64,000 nucleotides of DNA from J051 sp040289295 (GTDB lineage Bacteria; Armatimonadota; Fimbriimonadia; Fimbriimonadales; ATM1). Under the pieces are notes generated by a model. It ran no database searches. It saw only the letters and a list, made by a program, of their open reading frames with translations, and was not told the DNA's origin. Positions 8,126 through 16,000 of this stretch are shown piece by piece. Location of the stretch: assembly GCA_040289295.1 (NCBI GenBank), contig PSLA01000007.1, positions 1-64,000 of the forward strand. The letters are read 5' to 3'. Numbering within the stretch: position 1 is the stretch's first letter; each line of letters starts with the position of its first letter. Made by a program: the position numbers and the translations under genes.

Positions 8126-9147
8126 GGGCGCTACGCATCATCGGCGTCGTCGCTGCTTTGGTCGCCGCGCTCGCTTTTGGCGGATTGATGACTCTCAACG
8201 CCATGACCCGGCCTTTGAACCCGAACGCAGAGCCTCGGTACTTCCGCGTCCACGCCGGCGAGTCGGTGAGGGCGGTGGCGGAACGCCTCGAGCGCGAGGG
8301 GGTCATCCGCAACGCCTCTGCCGCCTTGCTGCGCATCCGACTCCCCTCTCCTATCGGGAGAGGGGCAGGGGGTGAGGGCAAACTTCGTAACGGCACATAC
8401 CAAATCTCCGCCGCCCAGCCGGCCGACCACGTGCTCCTCCATCTTATCGAATCACGTCCACTACGGCAGAACGTTTTGATTCGGGAGGGTCTTTGGGCTG
8501 AAGAGGTAGCGTCTATTTTAGAGGAGCACGAGGTTGCATCGGCGAAGGAGTTCATGGACCTGGTTGCGAAACCGCGGGAGTTTGCAAGCGTGGTGTCGTT
8601 CCCTTTGCCAGAAGGTTCGCTGGAAGGCTATCTGTTTCCAGACACGTATGATTTTCCCCCTCTATTAGGCGCGCGCCGTGCGATCGAGATGATGCTTCAA
8701 GCGTTCGAACAAAAGGTGTATCAGCCACTTGGCAGGCCAGAGGCTGAAAAACTGCGCCGCTGGGTGGTGATTGGTTCGCTGGTTGAATTAGAAGCGATGC
8801 ACGACGACGAACGCCGGCGGATCGCCGGGGTTATGTACAACCGTCTTGAAAGAAAGATGCGTTTGCAGGTCGACGCGACGGTCCTCTACGCGCTTCGTCA
8901 GAGGCGCAGGCTGTCTTATCGCGACTACACAATTCAGCACACTTACAACACCTACCTGATTCCCGCACTGCCCCCTGGCCCCATCTGCTCCCCAGGATAT
9001 GAATCTATCGCTGCAGCCAAAACGCCCGAAAACCACGACTTTCTGTACTACGTCGCGAAACCAGACGGCTACCACGTATTCTCACGCACTTATCAAGAGC
9101 ATCTCCGCAAAGTCGAGACGTACATCGGAGGGCGGGGCAATCGCTAA
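8122..9147 (+). CDS. mltG: endolytic transglycosylase MltG carrying an in-frame repeat insertion
   Basis: MltG cuts nascent peptidoglycan strands in the inner membrane and so sets glycan length. The 341-aa protein has an N-terminal membrane anchor (about residues 5-25), a LysM-like domain (about 30-110) and the YceG catalytic domain. The catalytic Glu lies in SLVELEA, followed by RRIAGVMYNRL, QVDATVLY, YNTYLIPALPPGPICSPG and DGYHVFSRT. Residues 74-94 are encoded by a copy of the palindromic repeat family A (8341-8403) inserted in frame in the LysM-like region, just before or across the GxLRNGTY motif. The enzyme should still fold, because the insertion falls in a loop-rich stretch. The start is ATGA-coupled to ruvX. 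Confidence 0.93.
   Translation: MRALRIIGVVAALVAALAFGGLMTLNAMTRPLNPNAEPRYFRVHAGESVRAVAERLEREGVIRNASAALLRIRLPSPIGRGAGGEGKLRNGTYQISAAQPADHVLLHLIESRPLRQNVLIREGLWAEEVASILEEHEVASAKEFMDLVAKPREFASVVSFPLPEGSLEGYLFPDTYDFPPLLGARRAIEMMLQAFEQKVYQPLGRPEAEKLRRWVVIGSLVELEAMHDDERRRIAGVMYNRLERKMRLQVDATVLYALRQRRRLSYRDYTIQHTYNTYLIPALPPGPICSPGYESIAAAKTPENHDFLYYVAKPDGYHVFSRTYQEHLRKVETYIGGRGNR
8341..8403. repeat. palindromic repeat family A inside mltG
   Basis: The hairpin has 9-bp arms CCCCTCTCC and GGAGAGGGG around TATCG, then a G-rich tail and a 3' part ending in ACGGCACATACCAA. By eye it is identical to 11917-11979 at 60 of 63 positions. It adds no stop and keeps the mltG frame, giving the peptide LPSPIGRGAGGEG. 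Confidence 0.9.
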
Positions 9148-9208
9148 GAGGACTCACTCGCTGGTGAAAGGTCAAGCGCCAACGGACCGCTCGCGCGTGC
9201 CTGGCTGG

Positions 9209-9718
9209 ATGCGTCGCTTCTGTCCCGACCATCACGTTTCCTCGGTCTCGGCGATCGAGCCCGACACTCTGCTGGAAGCGGGCATCCAGGCCGTGCTACT
9301 CGACCTAGACAACACGCTGGTTGCCTGGCGTGGAAGCGAACTGCCAAACCACACCGAAGAGTGGGTCGAGCTGTGCAAGCGGGCAGGGCTGCGGCTGTGC
9401 CTGGTCAGCAACACGCGCAACCTACCCCGCCTGAAGGCCCTCAGCGAGCGGCTGGGCATCCCCTATGTGCGCGGCAGGATGAAGCCTGCGAAGGATGGCT
9501 TTATTCTGGCACTCGCTTTGGTCAACACCGCGCCCCAGCATGCGGTTATGGTCGGAGACCAACTTTTCACGGACATCTTGGGAGCGAACCGCGTGGGGAT
9601 GCGCTCCATTTGGGTCGAGCGACTCCACCCAAAAGAGTTCTTCGGCACAAAGATTAGTAGAATGGCGGAGCGGTTGCTGCTGCGCACCCTGCGGCGCGCT
9701 TGGGAGCACACACCGTGA
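9209..9718 (+). CDS. YqeG-family HAD phosphatase (type IIIA)
   Basis: This 169-aa HAD-superfamily hydrolase has motif I DLDNTL, motif II LVSNTRN, a Lys in GRMKPAKDGF and motif IV VGDQLFTDILGANRVGM. This is the YqeG/Gep4 layout; yeast Gep4 dephosphorylates phosphatidylglycerophosphate, and the bacterial role is less clear. I chose the ATG at 9209 (MRRFCPDHH...), which fits the usual family start; a GTG at 9164 is possible. The stop overlaps the next gene's GTG in GTGA. Its coupling to a UbiA-type DPPR synthase suggests it might remove the 5-phosphate from a polyprenyl-phosphoryl pentose phosphate. That is inference. Confidence 0.85.
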   Translation: MRRFCPDHHVSSVSAIEPDTLLEAGIQAVLLDLDNTLVAWRGSELPNHTEEWVELCKRAGLRLCLVSNTRNLPRLKALSERLGIPYVRGRMKPAKDGFILALALVNTAPQHAVMVGDQLFTDILGANRVGMRSIWVERLHPKEFFGTKISRMAERLLLRTLRRAWEHTP

Positions 9719-10581
9719 AACCGCTTCTCCACGCCATGAGACCCCGCCAATGGACGAAGAACCTGTTGGTTTTCGCAGGGCTGATCTTCTCGGCGAGGTT
9801 CACGGACCGGGAAAGCGTAACCCTCGCGATGCTGACTTTCGCCGCGTTCTGCCTGGTGGCAAGCGCCGGATACCTCTTGAACGACGTCCTCGACCGCGAC
9901 AGCGACCGCCAACATCCAGAGAAGCGCCAGCGCCCGGTCGCGTCGGGCGCGCTCTCACCGGCTGCCGCCACGATTGCCGCAGTCGTTCTACTCGCTTTGG
10001 GCGTGACCGTGGGCGCGATGGCGAACACCGTTGCTCTCCTTGCTTTGGCTGCTTATGCGCTCAACCAGGCGTTCTATGTGTTGATAGGTCGCGCGATCGC
10101 GCTGGTGGACGTATTCGTCATCGCAAGCGGGTTCCTGATTCGCGCGGTGGCAGGCGCGGCCGTGTTGGGGGTGTTCATCAGCCCGTGGCTGTTACTGTGT
10201 ACATTGATGCTTGCGCTCTTTCTGGGGTTCTCGAAGCGCAGGCACGAGCTGGCGCTAGAGAGCAACTCTCGCAGTGCGCTAAGCGGATACTCGATCGGAG
10301 TAATCGACCAATTCATCGGAATCACTGCCGCTGGTACCGTTCTGTCCTACTCTTTGTACGCAGTGCAGTCGGAGACCGCCGCTGAGCATCCGCTCCTCTA
10401 TCTCACAATTCCTTTCCCGGTGTTTGGCGTGTTTCGCTACTTGCAACTCGTTCACACCGAAGGGGACGGAGGCAATCCGGACGCGACGTTGCTCACCGAC
10501 CCCTGGATCGCCGGCACCGTGCTCGGCTGGATCGCCGCGTCTTTGCTCGTTATGTCCAACACGCTCGGGGGCGGCGGTTGA
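9715..10581 (+). CDS. UbiA-family prenyltransferase, decaprenyl-phosphate phosphoribosyltransferase type
   Basis: This is a 288-aa protein with about eight membrane helices. The first Asp-rich motif is NDVLDRDSDRQHPEKRQRP and the N-terminus is MRPRQWTKNLLVFAGLIFS. Both are characteristic of the UbiA subgroup that moves 5-phosphoribose from PRPP to polyprenyl phosphate (mycobacterial Rv3806c), not of quinone-making UbiA or MenA. The second motif region reads LGFSKRRHEL. A GTG start at 9715 overlaps the HAD gene by 4 nt. GtrA follows with a 4-nt overlap. In mycobacteria this lipid is the precursor of decaprenyl-phosphoryl arabinose; here no epimerase (DprE1/E2) is visible. Confidence 0.8.
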   Translation: MKPLLHAMRPRQWTKNLLVFAGLIFSARFTDRESVTLAMLTFAAFCLVASAGYLLNDVLDRDSDRQHPEKRQRPVASGALSPAAATIAAVVLLALGVTVGAMANTVALLALAAYALNQAFYVLIGRAIALVDVFVIASGFLIRAVAGAAVLGVFISPWLLLCTLMLALFLGFSKRRHELALESNSRSALSGYSIGVIDQFIGITAAGTVLSYSLYAVQSETAAEHPLLYLTIPFPVFGVFRYLQLVHTEGDGGNPDATLLTDPWIAGTVLGWIAASLLVMSNTLGGGG

Positions 10582-11054
10582 GACAAACCATCCGCCAGTT
10601 CATCAAGTTCGCCATCGTGGGCACCATGAGCACGGCGATCGACTGGGGCCTGCACACCGTCCTCTACCGATTCCTCGGCGGACTCTGGAATGACCAAATC
10701 AACAGCGCGCTGCTTTCGGCGTTTCCTGGGCTTGAACATCCACGCTTCGACGGGGCTTTCACGGTGATCAAGGCGGTCTCCTTTGCAGTTGCCACGCTGA
10801 ACGGCTTCTACTTCAATCGTCGCTGGACGTTTCGCATTAGAGGACGCGACCGCGCAGGCATCCAACTGCTGCGGTTCTTCATCGTCACCTCGATCGGCAT
10901 GGCGATCAACGTCGTGGTGGCAAGCCAGGTGCACGCTGGACCCGAGGCGTCCGTTCTCAATTACTACTTCGCGCTCGCCTCTGGCACCGCGTCTGCAATG
11001 CTGTGGAACTTCCTAGGGCATAAGTTTTGGAGTTTTCGCGTCCGTGAACCATAG
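10578..11054 (+). CDS. GtrA-family membrane protein, likely polyprenyl-linked sugar carrier
   Basis: This is a 158-aa protein with four hydrophobic segments in the GtrA arrangement: IRQFIKFAIVGTMSTAIDW at the N-terminus, FNRRWTFR between helices 2 and 3, and LWNFLGHKFWSFR at the C-terminus. GtrA proteins act with lipid-linked sugars; mycobacterial Rv3789 belongs to the family and works near arabinan synthesis. The TTG start overlaps the UbiA stop in TTGA. About 40 extra residues between helices 1 and 2 (after GGLWNDQIN) make it longer than the usual 120-130 aa. Translational coupling to the DPPR-synthase-like gene supports a joint role. Confidence 0.85.
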   Translation: MRQTIRQFIKFAIVGTMSTAIDWGLHTVLYRFLGGLWNDQINSALLSAFPGLEHPRFDGAFTVIKAVSFAVATLNGFYFNRRWTFRIRGRDRAGIQLLRFFIVTSIGMAINVVVASQVHAGPEASVLNYYFALASGTASAMLWNFLGHKFWSFRVREP

Positions 11055-11874
11055 CGTCCCTTGGCACGAAGTACGACCGCTCCCTGATCGAGGCGTGCGG
11101 CTTGCCGTGGTCGGCGATCCGGTTGAGCACTCGCTTTCGCCGCGAATGCATTCCGCTGCGCTTCAAGCGCTCGCAATCACGGGTGAGTACCTCGCTGTAA
11201 GCGTACCCAAGGGCGAACTCGACGACGCGGTCGCACATCTGATCGCGTGCGAATTCCGGGGGATCAACGTCACACTCCCGCACAAGGCGGCAGCAGCGGA
11301 TGTCGCCACGCCCGACGACGACTTCGTCGTCCAGATTCAGGTAGCAAACTGCCTCAGCTTTACGGACGAGGTGCGTGCACGCAACACCGACGTGCCCGGC
11401 TTCCTCGCCCCCCTCGAAGGTGTGCCCGCCGGCAAGGCTCTTGTCTTGGGAGCAGGCGGCGCCGCAGCCGCCGCCGCGTACGCCCTGCTTCGCTCGAGAT
11501 GGGACGTTTCCCTTTGGAGTCGCACCTCGAAGCGAGCCCACGCTCTCTCAGAGGCACTTCAGCGGTTCGGCAACTGCGATGCGCGCGAAGCTCCCTCGCC
11601 TGCGGGATGCTCGCTGGTCGTCAACGCAACGCCGCTCGGGCTCTCCCCAGGCGAGGCCCCGCCGCTCGATTGGGCCGCGCTCGAGCCGAACGCCATCGTG
11701 TACGACCTTGCCTATCGAGCCGAGCCGACCGACCTGCTCGTTGAGGCGGCGAGGAGAGGCAACCGAGCGATCGACGGCCGCGAAATGCTCGTCGAGCAGG
11801 GCGCGCTCTCGCTCGAATGGTGGCTCGATGTTCGTGCACCGCGCCAGGCGATGAGAGCTGCGGTCGGGCTATAG
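11044..11874 (+). CDS. aroE: shikimate dehydrogenase (NADP+)
   Basis: AroE reduces 3-dehydroshikimate to shikimate in aromatic amino acid synthesis. The N-terminal substrate domain has VVGDPVEHSLSPRMHSAAL and INVTLPHK with the catalytic Lys; NTDVPGF holds the catalytic Asp. The nucleotide domain has the glycine-rich GAGGAAAAAAYALL turn, and NATPLGLSPGE and DGREMLVEQGALSLEWW close the protein. The length of 276 aa is typical. The GTG start at 11044 overlaps gtrA by 11 nt. No other aromatic pathway gene is in the window, so it seems to have joined this operon by chance. Confidence 0.93.
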   Translation: MNHSVPWHEVRPLPDRGVRLAVVGDPVEHSLSPRMHSAALQALAITGEYLAVSVPKGELDDAVAHLIACEFRGINVTLPHKAAAADVATPDDDFVVQIQVANCLSFTDEVRARNTDVPGFLAPLEGVPAGKALVLGAGGAAAAAAYALLRSRWDVSLWSRTSKRAHALSEALQRFGNCDAREAPSPAGCSLVVNATPLGLSPGEAPPLDWAALEPNAIVYDLAYRAEPTDLLVEAARRGNRAIDGREMLVEQGALSLEWWLDVRAPRQAMRAAVGL

Positions 11875-11882
11875 GATCAACA

Positions 11883-11979
11883 CCCCGCTCCTATCGGGAG
11901 AGGGGCAGGGCGTCAACTCCCCTCTCCTATCGGGAGAGGGGCAAGGGGTGAGGGCAAATTACGTAACGGCACATACCAA
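11883..11979. repeat. two head-to-tail copies of palindromic repeat family A
   Basis: A shorter copy (11883-11910) lacks part of the left arm. A full copy follows at 11917-11979, which extends through the G-rich tail to ACGGCACATACCAA, the same right end as the copy in mltG. The pair sits just after aroE. Confidence 0.88.
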
Positions 11980-12020
11980 GTTGCCGTACCCATTCTCAGT
12001 CAGGCTGCGCAGGGCGGGCA

Positions 12021-12153
12021 GCTGATTAGTTTTTAGTTATTAGTTTTTAGCAAGGGAGGGTAGCCTCCGGCGAGCCATCGCCACCGCGCATCCACATCGA
12101 AACCTTAGTGTCGAGTGACTAAAAACTCAAAACTTTAAACTAAAAACTGGCAG
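12021..12153. repeat. AT-rich-ended inverted-repeat element, MITE-like
   Basis: Left end 12021-12051 carries two TTAGTTTTTAG units. Right end 12117-12153 carries their imperfect reverse complement (ACTAAAAACTC, AACTAAAAACTGG). The 65-bp middle contains a variant of repeat family B. These AT-rich ends stand out against GC-rich surroundings. It ends about 10 nt before the tsaC start and has no coding capacity. Confidence 0.6.
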
Positions 12154-12163
12154 AATCACACTG

Positions 12164-12811
12164 ATGCGCTGGGTGAAAACGTCTGACGCCGGCGATGCCG
12201 TTATCGTTCGGGCGGCGGAGGCGATACGGGACGGGCAACTCGTCATCGCGCCCACCGAGACCGTTTACGGTCTGTTCGCCGACGCCACCAACCTGGAGGC
12301 TGTGCTCCGCGTGTTCGCCGCGAAGGGAAGAAGGCCCGATCAACCTCTGAGCGTCGCGGTCCCGGACCTCGCGGTGGCGCGCGCCCTGAACGTGCGGTGG
12401 AGCCGGGATGCGGAGCGCCTCGCCGAGGCCTTCTGGCCCGGCGCGTTGACCCTTGTCCTGCCGCTCGACCAAAGCGCCGCTCGGTCGCCAAAGTTCGCGG
12501 TTAGCGAAGCCGTTCTCGGCGACGACGGCACGTTGGGCATCCGAGTCCCTGCGCACCCGATCACCGCGGCGCTCTTGCGGCACGCCGACCTGCCGCTGGT
12601 TGCGACGAGCGCGAACGAAAGCGGCAAGCCTGCGCCGAGCGGCTGCACGGAAGCGGTAGCGCAGGTGGGCGAGTATTGCGCCTTCGCGCTCGACTCGGGC
12701 TTTGCCTCGGTAGGCGTTGCCTCAACCGTGGTGTCGGTCTCGGAAGCGGGGGTAAACGTGCTGCGGGCAGGCGCGCTCAGCGAACAGGAGCTTCGTAGGG
12801 CGCTTGGCTGA
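12164..12811 (+). CDS. tsaC: L-threonylcarbamoyladenylate synthase (Sua5/YciO/YrdC family)
   Basis: This enzyme makes threonylcarbamoyl-AMP, the donor for t6A37 in tRNAs that read ANN codons. The 215-aa protein has PTETVYGLFADA near the N-terminus, VFAAKGRRPDQPLSV (the KxR motif), FWPGALTLVL, GIRVPAHP and LPLVATSANESGKPA (the SxN motif). It is a single YrdC domain without the C-terminal Sua5 extension. The ATG is the first after the AT-rich element, so the promoter may have been rewired by that insertion. The stop codon abuts another palindromic repeat. mtaB, far to the right, modifies the same A37 position. Confidence 0.92.
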   Translation: MRWVKTSDAGDAVIVRAAEAIRDGQLVIAPTETVYGLFADATNLEAVLRVFAAKGRRPDQPLSVAVPDLAVARALNVRWSRDAERLAEAFWPGALTLVLPLDQSAARSPKFAVSEAVLGDDGTLGIRVPAHPITAALLRHADLPLVATSANESGKPAPSGCTEAVAQVGEYCAFALDSGFASVGVASTVVSVSEAGVNVLRAGALSEQELRRALG

Positions 12812-12812
12812 A

Positions 12813-12864
12813 CTCCCCTCTTCTATCGGGAGAGGGGCAGGGGGTGAGGGCAAACTACGTACCG
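12813..12864. repeat. palindromic repeat family A, starting at the tsaC stop
   Basis: The copy begins 1 nt after the tsaC TGA, with 9-bp hairpin arms, G-rich tail and GGCAAACTACGTA, after which it diverges from the other copies. It may serve as the tsaC terminator. About 170 bp without a convincing gene follow before 13039. Confidence 0.85.
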
Positions 12865-13038
12865 CCGTATTTTTTCGGATGTCAGCGCGCCCACCCGAGC
12901 CGGGCGTGTACTGGATCGGGGCCTTCAAGGCGGTCATCGCAACCAACCAACTCGGCGCGGCGAAGGTCTACGCCCTCGAAACCGGGTAGGAGCGGCGGGA
13001 CGTGCCCCTCAGTCGGCAAGGGATGGTAAAACCGCCGT

Positions 13039-16000
13039 GTGCGAGGACGAGGTGTGCTCCTGTTGATTCTTGTTCTCTCCGCTCTCACCGCGTTCGGGCA
13101 GGAGGTGATCGTGCTGAGGAACGCGACGGTCGTTCCCGAGCCGGGGGTGCGGCTCGAAGCGACGGACGTGCTGATCCGAGGTGGCATCATCGCCGATGTC
13201 GGGAGGGGCATCGCCGCACCCAGTGTCGCGAAGGAGTTTGACTGCTCTGGGTTGACCGTGTACGCCGGGTTCGTGCATCCAGCGATGTCGGTTACTGTCG
13301 AGTCGCTCTCGCAACGGTTGCGGGAGGTTCGGCAGGAATCGGCGGCGGGCGACCTCTGGAACCGACGCGACAACCTGCTCACCCGCTTCGGGCTGGGCGA
13401 CTTCCGGGCGGACGAACTACAGGCTCTGCACAGCCTGGCTGAGAATGGGTACGGCGTCGCACATTTGTTCGACGGGCGAGGAGTGCTCGGCCCGAGGGCC
13501 TGCGTCGTCAGCACAGGGCAAGGCGCGCTGAACCCTTCGGTCATTCTTGCCGAGGGCACTGGCATTCCCATCTCGCTTAGCGGCGGAGGCTTCGGATTCG
13601 AAGGCGGCTACCCTAACTCCCTCATGGGTCGCATCGCGTTCGCAAGGCAAGCGCTTACTGACGTCGAATGGCACGACCGTCTGTTGCGGCGCTACGAGGC
13701 GAGCCCAACCGGACAAGCGCGCCCGACAAGAGACCCCGACCTGGAAGCTGCCAGGAGCCTCGTACGCGCCGAGACCTTCGCGATCTTCGACCGCCTGGAC
13801 GACCAGATGGCGCTACGGGCGCTCGCCTTGAGCAACGCACACGGCCTCCAGCCCTTGCTGGTAATCGCATCGGGAGCCGGACGCATCACTGACGCGCTCT
13901 CGCTCCGGCGTGGTGCCGTCGCACTGAGCGATCGACTGCCCTCGAAGCCGAAGCTGGATGAAAACAACGACCGCAACTCCTTGAGCGCCGTACTCAACTA
14001 CTTCAACGACGTGCAGGCGGGCGCGGAGTTGGACAGGGCGGGAGTGCCGTTCGTCTACGCCCCTGCGAGCGCATCGTCTCCGCTGGACGGCATTCGCACC
14101 TATGTCGCTGCGGGCCTGAACCCGGATGCAGCGCTTGCCGCAATGACCGCGAGGCCTGCCGCACTGCTCGGCCTTTCACGACAAGTGGGCAAGGTTGAGA
14201 AAGGCTTTCTTGCAAACCTTGTGGTGATTGAGGGTGACCTGTTCTCGCAGGACGCTAAGGTGATGCTCTCCATCGTTGAGGGCAAGCCGATGAACGACAA
14301 GCTGCCCGAGAAACGTGACCCTGCCAAGATCAGGCGGGTGGAGCGGATGCGCCTGATGCCACCTGACTACTCGCCGTTCCCTCGCCCAGCCGAGAGCACG
14401 CCGGCGTTCAGGATGTACCGAAACGCGACGATTTGGACGATGTCCTCGGCGGGCGTCTTAACGAATGCCGACATCGTCATCCATGACGGCAAGATCGTCG
14501 CCGTAGGCAACGCGCTTCAGCCGCCGGCAGGGTGTGAGGTGATTGACGCTACCGGGCTGCACATCTCGCCCGGCATCTACGACGCTCACAGCCACACGGC
14601 GATAACCGGCGGAGTCAACGAAGGCAGCAACATGGTAACAATCGAATGCCGCATCGAGGATGTCATCAACGCGCAAGACGCCAACATCTACCGGCAACTC
14701 GCGGGCGGAACGGTGGGGGCGCTGATGCTGCACGGCTCAGCGAATCCTATCGGCGGGCAATCCATTACCGTGAAGTGGCGCTGGGGCAAGCGCGCCGCCG
14801 ACCTGCCCGTAAGGAACGCGCCTCCCGGAGTGAAGTTCGCCTTGGGGCAGAACCCGATCCGCGAAGATCAGGACCGAGGCAGACAACAAGCGGATCAACC
14901 CACCGATCGACCACGAACGCGGATGGGCGTGATGGACGCGATCCGCCGCGCCTTTGACGATGCGCTTGACTACCGGAAACAGTGGGACGACTACCGCGCC
15001 GGAAGGACAGCCGTGGAGCCACGTAAGAACCTGCAACTCGAAGCGATTCTGGAAGTGCTCGACGGCAATAGGAAAATCCACAGCCATGGCTATCGCGCCG
15101 ACGAGTTGCTGGCGCTACTCCGGCTCGCGGAAGAGTACGGCATTCGCGTAGCGACGCTTCAGCACGTGCTTGAGGGCTACAAGATTGCCGACGAGATGGC
15201 GCAGCACGGCGTTGGCGGAAGCACCTTTGCCGACTGGTGGGGCTACAAACTGGAGGCATACGACGCCATCCCCGACAATGCCGCTCTCATGTCGCGAAGG
15301 GGGGTTGTTGTCAGCGTGAACAGCGACAGCAACGACCATGCGCGCCGATTGAACTTCGAAGCGGCGAAGAGCGTTCGCTATGGCGGCGTTTCGCCAGAAA
15401 CGGCGCTCTCGTTCGTTACCATCGGTCCCGCGAAGCAACTCGGCATCGACCGGTGGACCGGCTCGCTGGAAGTAGGCAAGGATGCAGACCTGGCTGTGTG
15501 GTCAGCCGCTCCAACCAGCATCTTCGCCATCTGTCGTGAGACATACGTGGATGGTGTGAAGCTGTTTGACTTCCGTCACGACCGCGAGGAGCGTGCGCGA
15601 AGAGAGCAGATCCTAAACGAAGCGCGCCGACTGCTCAACGGGGAGGACGACCCTCCGCCCGCGGAGCCGGGCGCGGCTGCCGACGACGACCAGCCGCCGC
15701 CGGCCGCTCTGAGGCCATTGCCCCCAGTCGCCTCAACCCCCGGCAATGCAAGGTACCCGCGCACGCCGGTCGTGATTCGGGGCGCAACGATTCACTCGAT
15801 GGTCGGGCAGCCTCAAGTCGGAGACGTACTCATCGGCGAGGACGGGCTTATCGAGGCGGTCGGCTCGGTGAACGTTCCGCAGGGCGCGGAGGTTGTGGAC
15901 GCGCGCGGCAAGCACCTCTATCCGGGCTTGATTGACCCTGCCACCACGCTTGGACTTACCGAAATCGGACAAGTGCCCGTCAGCGACGACACATCCGAGC

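Noticed and set aside
12804..12989. 61-codon frame beginning in the palindromic repeat after tsaC
   Set aside because: Its first third is the translated repeat, no ribosome site precedes it, and the rest matches nothing.
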